Shown here: piece after piece, positions 1-11,657 of the stretch | Layout of the letters: each line of letters begins with the position of its first letter | Position numbering within the stretch: the stretch's first letter is position 1 | DNA from: Vitellaria paradoxa | Lineage: Eukaryota > Streptophyta > Magnoliopsida > Ericales > Sapotaceae | Length of the DNA stretch: 64,000 bases | Direction: 5' to 3' | NCBI GenBank assembly: GCA_019916065.1 | Contig: CM034236.1 | Span: 22,089,508 to 22,153,507 of the forward strand | Translations under genes and position numbers: made by a program | The notes under the pieces: generated by a model | The model's input: the letters and a program-made list of their open reading frames with translations, nothing else | The model's database searches: none | Told to the model about the DNA's origin: nothing

Positions 1-159
1 TTGGCCTTTGTAAGGTCCTCCTCTCTCTCCTCACCCCCCCCCCCTGGGTGATGATAAGATTGTCAAAGGTCTAGCAAAGGTATTAATCAGACATGAACAA
101 GATGAAGGCCTTCAATTATTTTTTTGGGGGGGGAGAGAGGAGGACCTTACAAAGGCCAA
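1..159. repeat. Short inverted repeat at the window edge
   Basis: Bases 1-27 are repeated as the reverse complement at about 133-159, so the strand could fold into a hairpin with a loop of roughly 100 bases. A second block (gatgataagatt) is present directly after both arms, and poly-G and poly-C runs lie beside them. The repeat is seen directly. Whether it extends left of the window, or is a sequencing or assembly effect around the homopolymers, cannot be told. Confidence 0.6.
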
Positions 160-3100
160 TGGTGATGATAAGATTCCCGGGGGGGGGGGGGGGGGACACA
201 CGCGCGCACACAAATGTAGTTTCCATATTGTGATTGGCCACCTGAGAAGTGTGAACAATTCTAGCAAGAAGTGTCCATGTCCATGTTCAACATTAAGCGT
301 TTTGGACACTCATGTAGGCTTGTTTTATTATTTTTATCTATTTTTTTATTTTTTTTTTAAGAATTAGACACTGTAGGCCATGACACGTAGAAACACTAAT
401 AACATAGAGTCGGAATAAAATAGTATGATATAATAATATGAATTTATATATACAAATCACTTGTCTTTTATTTTTTATTTCTAAAATTTTAAAATACTTG
501 TAAAAAAAGATTAGTGTATTTATAATATAGAACAATTATAATAGATTGTTTTAATGTATGAATTGTTGACATATCCTGACAGTGATATGTTATTTTTTAA
601 AAATTGTCCAGTCAGCATATGTGTCATATGGTATTTGTATCTCATGTCAAAGAAGATACATTAGTTACATTTATATATGAAAAATCGAGATCTGGTGATA
701 TAATGCATGGTCTTCCAAAAGTGGAATAAGTACTAGAAGCACGTTCAATTGATTCCAATATTGATGAATTTAGAAAAGAGGGTTGAGGGCTGGAACAAAC
801 ATATAACAAGAATTTTTGGAATTCCTTGGGGATTCTTGATTTGTGCAGAGCTAACTGTAGTGCAAAGTCGTATATCTTTGGTTAATAAGAAGCATATAGT
901 AATTATTGTATGTCAAATAATATCAAAACTGTTGGTTTCAGCCAATGTAGTATCTAGTTTAAGAAAAAGTGGTGTTTGTGAGGCATGGTGCTTACTGTTT
1001 ACCAAGCGATCAACATGAGAGGGTTGAGAATGTTGAATCCACCCATCTATTTCTACTAGGCTAACCATACTTGGCTTATTGTTGACACCCTCAATGAGCT
1101 TCAATAGGCTTAGCTATTGATGATGTATACTTTGTTGGTCCTTTGGAGGGGCAATTCATCTGCCACCTATTTTGTGTTGATGCTCTAGCCTCTAGCTGTA
1201 GATGCCACTGTAGCTACTTATAGTGTTGATCCTCTAGTAAGACGGCTCTAAGGTGAATCTTTCCCCTTTTCTGATTGTACGTTCATTGCGTCACCCATGA
1301 CCACTGCCATGCCTCTAGTTGGATTTTTGACCCGGAGCAAGTTCCAGTCTTCCCTTGCATTCAGTTTTGGACTTTCATATTCCACTCTCAGAGGTTTTTA
1401 ATGTGCTTTAGTCACCGTTATGCTGTCCCTGAGTTGTTCTGTTTTCTACAGCAGAGAGAAAATGCCCAGAGTGCATATTCTTCGATTTGTCAACACCAAA
1501 GGGAACGTGTTTTCTAATGATAACCTTAACACGACTTTCATCTACCACACTCTAGGGGTCACTAATTAACTGCTCCACTGTCCCTGAGTTCATCTGTTAC
1601 AGCATAAAGGCAATGCTTGGGTATGGCTCTAACGATAGTGTCTAAATGACGGAATTCTCTAAATCCTGCGTGGAGAAATGTAGATGTGGTACGGTAATTC
1701 TATCTATAGGTGGTGGCAGATGTCCATTTCTAAGTATAACCTTCTCAAAACTTTAAGTGTCTGCTCAAGGATCAGTGTATCTCAACATCTATATGGTTAA
1801 TAAAAATTTTCTCGACTTCTGTAGGATCTGGTTTGTTGTTCACAACCTTGGTGTGACCATTAATTTTATTGAGAAGTAATAGGAGGTTTCCTCATTGATA
1901 ATCCTTCTATTCCAGAAAATGAGGTGAACCAAATAAGACTGGATCTGGTCCATAAACATTTAACATGCTTGATTGTTCACTCTTGATAAAGTTGCCTTGA
2001 GAATCACTCATTGTCTATTAGCTACAAAAAATGATGAGCGATCTATGAGATTTTAGCTAGTTTTAAACCTGATAAAATCTTTGGTGTTTAAGCCATTTTC
2101 TTGTGTTTAAAAAACAGAAAGAGATGTTTAGGACTAAGTTACATGCTTGGGTAGACTGGAATGACATTATTATTGTTATTTTATAAATAAAAGTAATGGA
2201 TTTTATTAATAAAGGCATCAGCGATGCCACCCATATACACACCATAAATCAAGAAACCATGGTCTCAACAAATGATTAAAAAAAAAAATTCTATTAAATT
2301 AATGGAAAAGCTTAAACACATTGAAGTGTTGAATAAAGAAGTACTTGGGGATTTTGGGGAGATTAAGCCTGTTTTGTTGAAGAATTTTGAGGATATTTCT
2401 ATGGCAGAATTATTTGCTGCTTTGTTAAAGCCTCATTATGGAACTGGTTGTGGAAATATTAATTAGGGAGCAATCTCGCTTTGGTACCTGTGGTTATGAA
2501 AATTATGTTATTCAGGGAAGTGGTTGGGATATGATTTCTTCTTGAAGAGAAACCCATCGTCCTTCAAAGGCCATTTTCCAAAGGTACCGACGTTTCTTCC
2601 CTCCCAATGGTTTTTTATGTTGGAACTAGGATCTGTCTCTTGGGAGTTAATGGTATTGCAGGTAATACCAATAAATAAGATGTTTTCTGTTATCTCAAAT
2701 ATCAAGCTTCCACTGAGCACACATTATTTTGTTGGTTCAAATCTGCAACTTCTTTTTCCTGGAATTTCTATTTTGCAGAAACCTTCTCGAGTCTAAAGAC
2801 TGAATGAGCTGGCATTTTTTCACCTCACTGTCATTGAACATTTTGCTTATAATTCTCTTTCAAGTTGAGATGCATTTAATTCTTGGTGATAGGGTTCGCT
2901 ATCTTATGAGTCTAATTTTTCATTCGATGCTAGTTCCTCCTTGACCTTGGCCACAATTATTTGCATGACTAAGTTTCTGCCAAAGGGGAAGGCCTTTGCT
3001 TGGCTGTCCAGCACATCTCTCCACCAAAGGTGGAAGATTTTTGCTTGGCTATGTTGGTCCATTCAGAAAGCACAACCAAAATCAAGAACCCTGAACCCAA

Positions 3101-3364
3101 ATATGTTGTTTCTTTCCAAAAGGAGCGGTATGACTAATAAATGTTCTCTTTATTGATGGGTCAAACTTATATTTTATGCATTTGGATGTAGTCCCGGTTT
3201 GACTTGCCATGGGATATGAAATCATTTATGGAGGTCTTTGTGATGGTTTGGCAAGGCCAATAAAGCTTGGATGGAAGAAATGTTGTCGTTTAAAGCAAGC
3301 ATTTTAAAATGATGGTGATGAAGAATGGAACTAATTTAGATGCTTTTGAAGCGTACAAGGTTGC
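160..3364. other. CDPK intron sequence, no recognised gene
   Basis: This stretch has only short open frames with no family I recognise. It lies upstream of the first visible CDPK exon and is best read as intron of that gene. I looked for the CDPK kinase domain and the junction segment before the EF-hands and did not find them. Some patches look like decayed retrotransposon, but I cannot assign them. Confidence 0.5.
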
Positions 3365-4630
3365 TGATGGGGGACATCCCCTTGGATTCTTGGTTGGAGA
3401 CATCCATCTCCCTTGAATAATATCCATACCCCCTTGATAAGTTATTGGTCTACCCTCGGTTAGTTTGTTATGGTTTGTCCCAGGATGGACCCTTGGCATG
3501 CCTTTGTGTTTTTCTATTTATGTGCTGAATGTTATGTAATGTAGACTATGATGATGAATCGAATCATGATATATAGTCCTCTTCACTAGCTTCCTTTCTT
3601 TCTCTAGATCATCTCTTTCTTGCTTCCCTATCTTCTTTCTCTACTCTCTTCTCCTCTCATGCTTGGTTTCTACTATTTTCCCACATCAAATTTGGTATCA
3701 GAGTCGAAATCCTCAAATTTTCGAAACCTAAGAATTTCTACAATGTAAAGCCCTAGCCACTTTGTGGCCTTTAACCCCTCGGTCGCTGCAAGGAGCCACT
3801 ATTACGGCACCAAAGCAGTCAAGCCACCACACTAGCAGCTTCATTAGGCTAGGCTGCCCATTGCAACCCCATTAACAACATGCAATGCCTCTGTCGTCGG
3901 AAAACCCAAAGACTAGTCATTGCCATTGCTAGACCTTAATAGGTCATTTTCCAGCCATCAACATAGCCAAGCAACCCCACCAACGTTGACGAGACTTCAC
4001 TGACCAACTGGCAACTGCAATTCCAAACTCCATCTCAAGTGTCACCTGAGCTAGTGCATGTGAGCATGTGCCAAGCCCAATTGATCTTTGTATGCCACTC
4101 CAGCGGTTGCCTGACATTTCATATACCTTTTTCAACAACCTCAAACAGCAACCAAATAGGGTTTCCCTATCCATGTTAGCGATATCCCATTTCAATTTAG
4201 GGATATCGTATTCTAGCATATCCTATTCCAAGAGAAGGATATCCTATTCTTTCTAGATCAAGTCATTCCATTTCACCATAATGATATTCTAATCAAGCAC
4301 TGTTTCTCTCGGATTTCCTTGTTCCAGCACTTCTGCAACAAATTAGGATGAGGTTTCTCACTTAAGGAGTTGAGTGTTGCATGCGTTGTCTTGCACCTAT
4401 TGTACAACTAACTGTACAGTGGACCTTCCACAATTTGAAGCATTGACTTGCCAGATGGCCCAATTATCATCCTCCCAGCATAAAATGCTAAATCAATTAA
4501 TGGCTAGTTGGCAGGTGAATCGGAACTCAGCTATTTGGATGGATATCCTTCAAAGACCCTGTCATTTGTTGGATACAGAAATTTTGACGTGTCCCGTAAT
4601 TAGAGCTGCCATGATAGGAGGGTTGGTAGA

Positions 4631-4846
4631 ATGTTCCATAGGCATGGTCATGGGTTTAAGGTCAATTTGTTGGATCAGTGGAAGTGCCTTTCATGGAGCA
4701 ACTTTCCTATGACTGAATATGTGACTCAATTTCATGAGTTGATGATGAACTGCAATTTGGTTCAAGATGAGGTAATGACTCTAAGCAGGTTTAGGCTTGT
4801 CAAGAGTTTGTCCTCACAGTTGCCACCACCATACTTTGTTGTTTAG
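4631..4846 (+). pseudogene. Retrotransposon gag remnant
   Basis: The translated segment has the layout of the plant gypsy Gag domain (Retrotrans_gag type). A LLDQW-like stretch is followed by a motif resembling 'P-V-T-E-Y-x-x-x-F-x-E-L-M', then an acidic 'V-x-D-E' and 'R-F-R' run. Only about 70 residues are readable, with stops and frame changes on either side, so this is a relic of the surrounding LTR element. The gypsy rather than copia assignment is my inference from this motif pattern. Confidence 0.5.
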
Positions 4847-5096
4847 GATTATGAGTTGGCTATTAGGAACCCCATTGGACCATAAGTCGGTGCTAGATCT
4901 TCCTTTCTCTCTAGTGCCCCACCACTTAGCGTTTCAATTGGATGGGATTTGATAATATGTCGACCACTAATTAACTGCATCACTTGCATATTGAGATAGA
5001 GAACCAACTTGAACTAAATAATACATCATTCAAACTTCCAGTTGATACACATTGGAGGCATGTTGAAGTTAATGTTGAGGACTTTGAACCTTACTT

Positions 5097-5264
5097 AAGC
5101 CATATCACACTTAATGTTCCTTTTGTATTCTCTCAGGTTGGGCCTAACACCTAGCCTACTCATCCTATACACCTTTCCCTCAAGCCTTATCACACTTAAT
5201 GTTCCTTTTGTATTCTCTCAGGTTGGGCCTAACACCTAGCCTACTCATCCCATACACCTTTCCC
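5097..5264. repeat. Tandem repeat, 85-bp unit x2
   Basis: Two almost identical units start at 5097 and 5182 inside the gypsy-like element. A further pair of 43-bp units, containing ggctggccagattt, follows at about 5346 and 5389. Confidence 0.85.
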
Positions 5265-5815
5265 ACTAGTGCACGGATAAGATTGATGTTATTGTAAATG
5301 ACTGGAATGTGTTCACCAAGGATGGAGCGGATTAGCAAATCCTTTTTAGCTCAGTTGGCTGGCCAGATTTAGATAATTGAGTTCCTTGTTAGCTTGGTTG
5401 GCTGGCCAGATTTAGAGAGTTGAGTTCCTTTCATCCTAGACCTCCTGATGCTTCAGACCTCCCCTTATGTGTGTTCTTGAGTATCGGAAGAAGGTTGCAC
5501 ACCCACTTCATTCTTAGCTTAGTGATTGACTTCAAGGACACATGACTTTCACTCGTGTTTTGTCCCAGCTCAGGAGAGTTGATGGGATCTGCTCCCTTAG
5601 CTTCTTGGTTGGAGACATCCAATCTCCCTTGGATAAGATTCATTCCTCCTTGAAAGACTATTGGTCTATCCTAGGTTAGTTTGTTGGCTTGCCCTAGGAT
5701 AGATCTTTGCCCTGCCTTTTTGCTTCCTATTTATATGCTGAATGCTGGTTTGTAAGGTACGCTATGATGATGGATTGAATGATAATACTGACTGCCTGTG
5801 AGTTGATCTTCTTCC

Positions 5816-6832
5816 TTTATTGGGGCAGTTGCAATTAGAGCTACTAACCATTATGCTCCTTTTTTTGATAGGACAAATTTTAATTCAAGTAACATGATTT
5901 TTTTTTTTTTTAAATCCTCAAGAATAGAATTTTGAGGGATGTATTTCTTACTAACAAACCCTTGTTGATGTTAATTTTGAAAGACTACACAGAATGATTG
6001 GGATTTACACTGTTGCCATGTAATCTCTCATGACAGTTGTATAACAGTAGTTTTTCTTTTTATTTTTAATTTTTTCCCAACTTCCAGCATGGCTAATTTT
6101 ATTTTTCTGCATTGTCTTACTTATTTGGATGTCATTTTCAGTAACATCCCGCATCCCATTCTCATGTTACATTTTTGGACATCATTTGACTCATTTTCAG
6201 GTATTTGGACGTCATTATGTCTTATGTTACATTTTTGAAAGTCCCAGTTTATGTGACTTAGTTTGAAAGTAAAAAGTTCTGATCATAATTCCCCATATTA
6301 CCTTTTAAATTTATGTTAAATATAATTGAATTTCAAATGTTTATTCAAATGAAACAAAGGGCATTTTTGTAGAATTATTATTTGAAGATGACTCAAATTG
6401 AGTGCATGGTCAGTCAACTAAAACACAAAAAACAGGACAGTATTTGATGAAAATTCCCCAACATCTAATTGAGGAATTCTCAGCTTTCTCATTGCTAGAT
6501 CCTTCGAATTGATTTCTATGAAATATTTGTTGGCAATGGCACATCTATTTTTAGTTGTGATGTATCTTGTCTTTCTTTAGGAGCCCTTGGATATCTCATT
6601 CAGTCCAAAACCGGAACTTTTGATGCGAAACGATGAGTCTTGACTTTCAGAAATGCATGAATATCTCTGATTTTACTTTCTAAACCTTTATACATATCCC
6701 TGGAATGAATAGTAGATGGGTCATTTTTACTTTTTCGGTTTCATGTCTAATTCCCAGCTTTAGCCATGAAATTATTTTTAATTACCATAATCATTCACTT
6801 AAAGGTTTCACTGATTCTTTGTTCATTTGTAG
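5816..6832 (+). other. CDPK intron, 3' part
   Basis: AT-rich sequence without a recognisable gene. It ends in a normal plant acceptor (tttgtag) directly before the first EF-hand exon. A short homopolymer T run lies near 5900. Confidence 0.6.
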
Positions 6833-7774
6833 GTCATCGCTGAGAGGCTTTCGGAAGAAGAAATCGGTGGCCTGAGAGAGTTGTTCAAAATGATAGACAC
6901 TGACAATAGTGGAACAATAACTTTTGATGAACTGAAAGAGGGCTTGAGACGAGTTGGTTCTGAACTCATGGAGTCTGAGATTAAGGATCTCATGGATGCG
7001 GTAGGAAAAAATTTTCTGTACGACAGGCTTGTTTATCAAATGTTCTTGCTGTTCATTTGAATTGGATAGGTGCTAATATTTGTTTTACTTGGGGGGGTTT
7101 TGCAGGCAGATATCGACAACAGTGGAACGATAGACTACGGTGAGTTTCTGGCTGCTACCGTGCATTTGAACAAGTTGGAGAGAGAGGAGAATCTACTGTC
7201 AGCCTTCTCCTTCTTCGACAAAGATGGTAGTGGCTATATAACCATTGACGAGCTTCAACAAGCCTGCAAAGAGTTTGGTTTAAGTGAAGTTCACCTTGAT
7301 GAGATGATCAAGGAAATTGATCAAGATAATGTAAGTTCAACTCTTATGTACAGTCTTACTACTGTTATTGTAAATAGTTTAGCTATATGTGCAAGTTCTT
7401 GGATTAAATTCTAAATATATATGTATTTTTGTATGTTTTGACACATCTTACCCTCTTATGTTATAGTATTCCTGAAGAGAGTTTCAAGGCTAAATATGCA
7501 TGCATCATCATTGTACATATGTGCCTCTGTGTGTGCGCGTGCGTGTGTGTGTAAATGTTGGTCTGTGTATATTCATAAAATGGGATGTTAAAGAGGAAAA
7601 GGGTACTAATTAATGGAAGATTTTGTGGTGCAGGATGGACAAATAGACTATGGGGAATTTGCTGCTATGATGAGGAAGGGCAATGGAGGAGGGGTTGGGA
7701 GGAGAACAATGAGAGCCAATTTAGATTTGGGAGAAGCTCTGGGTATAGTCCCAACAACAGAAAGTGATGTCTAG
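6833..7774 (+). CDS. CPK: Calcium-dependent protein kinase, C-terminal EF-hand exons (5' part outside window)
   Basis: Three exons join in frame: 6833-7000 (56 codons), 7106-7330 (75 codons) and 7634-7774 (46 codons plus TAG). All splice sites are GT-AG and all junctions fall between codons. The 177 residues are the calmodulin-like domain of a plant CDPK. Four canonical EF-hand loops are visible: [36 protein letters not shown] and [12 protein letters not shown]. The tail [15 protein letters not shown] resembles group I CDPKs of the CPK4/11/12 (soybean CDPK-alpha) type, but the subgroup is tentative. In this family the EF-hands bind Ca2+ and release the kinase from its autoinhibitory junction. 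The kinase and junction exons are not in 1-6832. The first exon here begins at VIAERL, a usual intron position in CDPK genes, so the preceding exon must lie left of the window across an intron longer than 6.8 kb. Confidence 0.95.
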
Positions 7775-9358
7775 TTACTTGTCATCGATCCCCCAAGTTT
7801 AAAGTAAATATTCAATTTTTTTTTTTTTTTTTTTTTGGGTTTGAAAAAAGGGTGCTGCTCTGAATCTATTCATCCGTATTACTGAAAAAAAGGATCTCAT
7901 ACCTCATTTGGGTAGTATGTAAAAGCATAAATATAGACCATTGAGATTTTGTTTTTTTTTCCCCCCCTTTTTTAGTTGACTTTTTGTCTCTTTTTGTATT
8001 TGTTAATTCTTATGCTTTTCCAGTGGGGATGGGATTCATCTGATTTGGTTTTTATGTAGCACTTTGTTAGGATATTGACTGATATATTTTTCCGAGTTAT
8101 TGGCAGTATTTATTTTCATTTCTCTTCTATTTTTTGGCTTAATATATCATCATTTTATTGTTTGTGAAAGTTAAGATGCACAAATTTTTGTACAATCGAT
8201 GAAAAACACTTAGTGCAGAGCATTAAAAATAAAGAAATGCTCACCTCCAACCGAAAGTCTAGTTAATAAAATAAAATTATATATATATATATATATATAA
8301 TAGTAGAATTTTACGCTATTAATAAATGATATAGTGTGTTGGACCTATAAAAATAACAAATGAATTAAACTAGAGATTTTAACAATCTTATTGTAATATA
8401 CTAAAATTTGGTGGATATAATTAAAAATTCATTTTAGGAGGAATATTAAGGGCAATTTTGGTCATTTGTTTTTACATCTACGTTGTTAGGGTGTGTTTGT
8501 TTGGTGGGTTACATTCGGGGATAGGAGAATATCCTATTGTATCCGCGTTTTATGGATCTTGTGAGCATGGGGTACTAACATCTTTGGTAAAGTAGTGGAA
8601 CATATTGTAATGCGACTTAAATACCATTCGAACAACCTTAACCAGGTAAATTCGTTAATTAATATAAATTTCAAATTTTTACTTGATCATAAACTAATAG
8701 ATTTTGAATTAAGAAATGAAAAATAAAATAATTTATTTCCCATAAAAATTAAAATTTTAATTTTGTATAAATGAAATTTGAATTGTTTTTTGAGGAATTA
8801 ATAATTTTGAATTAACTAATTATAGTTTAATTGATTAATTATGCAAGTAGGTTCATTATCAAGTTATATTAAAATTTTAGTTTTATAAAAAATATTTTTA
8901 AATATATATTTACTTAATTTAAATTGAGAAACTAATAAACTGTTTATTAGGTACTTATATAAATTTTGAATTAATAATTCCAAAAAAATTAATTTCTATG
9001 AGTAATTTTATTTTTTCAAGCAGTATAATATGCTGGTTAAGTTAATTATTTTAAAATAAATTTACTAATAAATTAAATAAACTATTTCATTATATATATG
9101 TGTATGAATGTTGAATTAACTAATAACAAATTAAAAATCTTTCAAGCACATAAATAAATTTTGAATAAAACTAATTAAAAGGTGAGAAATTTTAATTTTG
9201 ATAAATTTTAATGCAAGTAATATGATTTTTATTTTATATATATATACTAGCTTCACACTCGTGCAAAGCATAATTTTCTATGGGCTCAAATTTAAATTTC
9301 AAACCCAACCCCCGCCCCTCTCTCTCTCTTTCTCTCAACCCCCTCCTCCTCCTGTTAC
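7775..9358. other. CDPK 3' UTR and AT-rich spacer
   Basis: The CDPK 3' UTR begins here, with a poly-T run near 7818-7838 and an AT microsatellite at about 8278-8299. A block near 8487 (gggtgtgtttgtttgg) resembles transposon terminal repeats, but no partner was found. No gene is supported. Confidence 0.6.
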
Positions 9359-9997
9359 TAGGGATGTCAACGGGGCGGGTATGGGGTGGGTATAACCTTT
9401 CCCATCCCCGTCCCCGTTTAGTAATACCCTTACCCGTCCCCGTCCCCGTCCCCGTCCCCATCCCCGTTTCGGGGAAAAAAATTTTTCCCATACCCGCCTC
9501 CACAAAATAATGAATTCTCCATCCCCGTTCCCGTTTACCCGCGAAGGATATTAATTATTACAAATTATATATTATATGTATAAAATAAATATTTAAAATT
9601 ATTATAAATATTATATATATTAAATAAAAAAATATATTACATATATATATTAAATAAAAATTAAAAATATATATATAATATTTGAGTTTGACTGATGCAC
9701 TTAACCAAAGATGAAGTGGTCTTTATTTATTACCTCACAAGACCTTCACTTCTTTGTGAGAAATCGATGTGGGACTTCTAAAAGAGTCACCACACTAACA
9801 AAATTAACAAAAAAATATTTAAACGGATACGGGGCGGGGTGGAGACTACCATACCCGTCCCCGTCCCCATACCCGTGCGGGTAACATTTTAAATCTCCAT
9901 ACCCGTCCCCGTCCCCGCTATTAACATCTCCATACCCTCCCCGAACGGGGTGGGTGAAGCGGGTATCCACCGGGTACGGGTATATTTGACATCCCTA
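9359..9997. mobile_element. hAT-type MITE, copy 1
   Basis: The 12-bp inverted termini TAGGGATGTCAA and TTGACATCCCTA are flanked by a perfect 8-bp target duplication, CCTGTTAC, at 9351-9358 and 9998-10005. The 8-bp duplication is the signature of the hAT superfamily. Subterminal GC-rich arrays (repeated ccgtcccc and acccgt) on each side are mutually inverted, and the core is AT-rich. There is no coding capacity, so it needs a transposase from elsewhere. A related copy lies at 56268-56725. Confidence 0.92.
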
Positions 9998-10005
9998 CCT
10001 GTTAC

Positions 10006-10968
10006 CACATACACAACCGTCATATCAACGAATTATGTTTTATTATATAGATATATAGTAATGGATACTTTAGTCATTTAATTCAATATATAAAGATAAA
10101 TTTAATCATTTATATTAAATCAATATATTACAAATTTTATAAATGGTGAAATTATCCATTTGGATAATTTACCTTAATCCATCACACGAAAGCATACGTG
10201 AAATTCATATTCCATGCCTATATATTCTGTTAAAATATATCAATTTTGTACGTCAAAACCACTTGCAATGCTCTTAGGACACCATATCCAACTTCTCCTA
10301 TCAAACAATTTGCCCAAAGGTTAAAAAATAAATAGATTCCCTTATGTTTGGAACGGAGATTTATAGAGAGAGAGAGTAAAAATGAAAGGAAAAATAAAAT
10401 CATTAACTTATGTGATTTTTGTATACTTAACAAAATAAAACCTTTTCGACAAATATCCATTTATTTGAGTCTCATTTTTCTAATTTAATAAAAAAAAATA
10501 TATATTTATTTTTTCACTTCATTTTACATTCTTATAACTTTCCTTTACTTTTGCTTTCTGTCCACAAATTCATGTCCCTATCTAGTAGGTTGGAGTAAGT
10601 GCAAGCCTTTCCCTTTCAGGGAACACTGCTGAGGCAGCAGAAAGTACCACTAGCTTTTCGAGTGTTTAAATTTAAAAAAAAAAAAAATCTGATAAAACTG
10701 AACCATATTTAAAAAATAATAATAAAAGAAAATTAGCATTGAGTGAAAGTGGGAGGGAAAATGAATCAATCCAATTCTCTCTCCTGTAAGGACAGAACAA
10801 TCTTTCCCCTTCCTCACCCTTTACACTGATTTTCCAGCATCATTCTAATTTAAGAGTTCAAATAATTAAATCATCTTCTTTCAGTAGATACATTATTGGG
10901 TACTACCAAGGCCAGCCACTTCTTAGATATATATGTATATATATACACACATACATGTAGCAGTACTA
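10006..10968. other. Spacer and thioesterase 3' flank
   Basis: AT-rich sequence between the MITE and the stop codon of the - strand thioesterase. It includes that gene's 3' UTR, for example the AT/AC-rich stretch at about 10927-10955. I see no gene. Confidence 0.5.
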
Positions 10969-11112
10969 TCACAATTTACTAGGCAGAGGGAGATATTTAG
11001 TATGGCGGCCTTGAGCAATAATCTTGCCCGTATTTTTCTTCCTTAGCTCGACACTGATAACAGCAATAGCCTTTCCAACACGCAAAGACCTGGCCTCTAT
11101 CTCAATCTCTTC
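10969..11112 (-). CDS. ACOT13: Acyl-CoA thioesterase 13-like, exon 3 (last exon)
   Basis: On the - strand an acceptor (ttcag) precedes codon GAA at 11112, and 47 codons run to TGA at 10969-10971. The segment begins EEIEIEARSLRVGKAIAV, has VELRKKNTGKIIAQGRH near its middle and ends TKYLPLPSKL. This is the C-terminal strand pair of small hotdog-fold thioesterases of the ACOT13/PaaI-like group. It is far too short to stand alone. It joins codon-perfectly to exon 2, which ends at 40479 about 29.4 kb away, and no alternative last exon was found nearer. The gene converges with the CDPK gene. Confidence 0.88.
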   Translation of the reverse strand, partial: EEIEIEARSLRVGKAIAVISVELRKKNTGKIIAQGRHTKYLPLPSKL

Positions 11113-11366
11113 CTGAATGTAACACAAAAGTTTTACATGAGTTTGCAGATAACAATATAGAAGAACTAACTAATCAGCATACCAGAACCCTTCAACTTTG
11201 AGAGAAGATACAGAAGATGATGAACTCATCATCATCAATAAAAAGCCACGACACAATTAATTTAGATAAGCTTGTAAAAGAATCTGACGAAAACCTAAAC
11301 CACCTGATCGTCACTGAAACCTGACACAAGGCATGAATCAGCTGTAAAGGCAAATTAGAGTAATAA

Positions 11367-11657
11367 GGGGACGTTTGGAAGACAAAAAATTTAGAAAAAG
11401 TTGAATGTGCAGGTCACTTTTTGGCGTTTAAAAGGCAAACTCAAATTTGCTGACATAAACCATTCAAACGTGGTCTAACCTACCCATTCGAATGGTTTTG
11501 GTTAGAAAAGTTGACAAAATTTGACAAAAATTTATAAAAAAAAAAAAAAAAGTTTGTAAAATTTAGAATTTTAGAATAAACACATGGAAAACGAGAATGA
11601 CTAAAAGTTGGTAAAAATTTATAAAAGTTAGGAAAATTTCTGCTTTCAAACGCCCCC
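11367..11657. mobile_element. PIF/Harbinger-type MITE
   Basis: The ends are inverted: GGGGACGTTTGGAAG on the left and CTTTCAAACGCCCCC on the right. They are flanked by TAA and TAG, a decayed 3-bp TWA target duplication typical of Harbinger. Its subterminal actttttggcgttt and its near-palindromic CCATTCGAATGG box also occur in the larger Harbinger element ending at 32955, so it is probably a non-autonomous relative. No coding capacity. Confidence 0.75.

Larger units (their letters stand above)
3365..5815 (+). mobile_element. Decayed non-autonomous gypsy-like LTR retrotransposon
   Basis: The left LTR is 3365-3688, starting TGATGGGGGACATC and ending CACATCA. A second, shorter copy starts at 5580 and fades near 5815. 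A primer-binding site (TGGTATCAGAG, matching the 3' end of initiator Met tRNA) follows the left LTR at 3693-3703, which sets the + orientation. The interior holds a gag remnant and tandem repeats but no pol, so it could not move by itself. It lies in the CDPK intron in the same orientation as that gene. The right end and target duplication are not resolved. Confidence 0.7.

Noticed and set aside
1275..1517. 80-codon open frame and neighbours in 749-3156
   Set aside because: No recognisable domain, no splice context linking them, and composition like random intron DNA.
6000..6800. A hidden CDPK junction-domain exon
   Set aside because: I searched this stretch for the autoinhibitory junction motif and found no matching frame with splice sites.
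9234..9510. Open frames giving proline-valine and glycine-threonine repeats
   Set aside because: They come from the GC-rich subterminal array of the hAT MITE. There is no homologous protein and no codon bias, and the terminal repeats explain the sequence.
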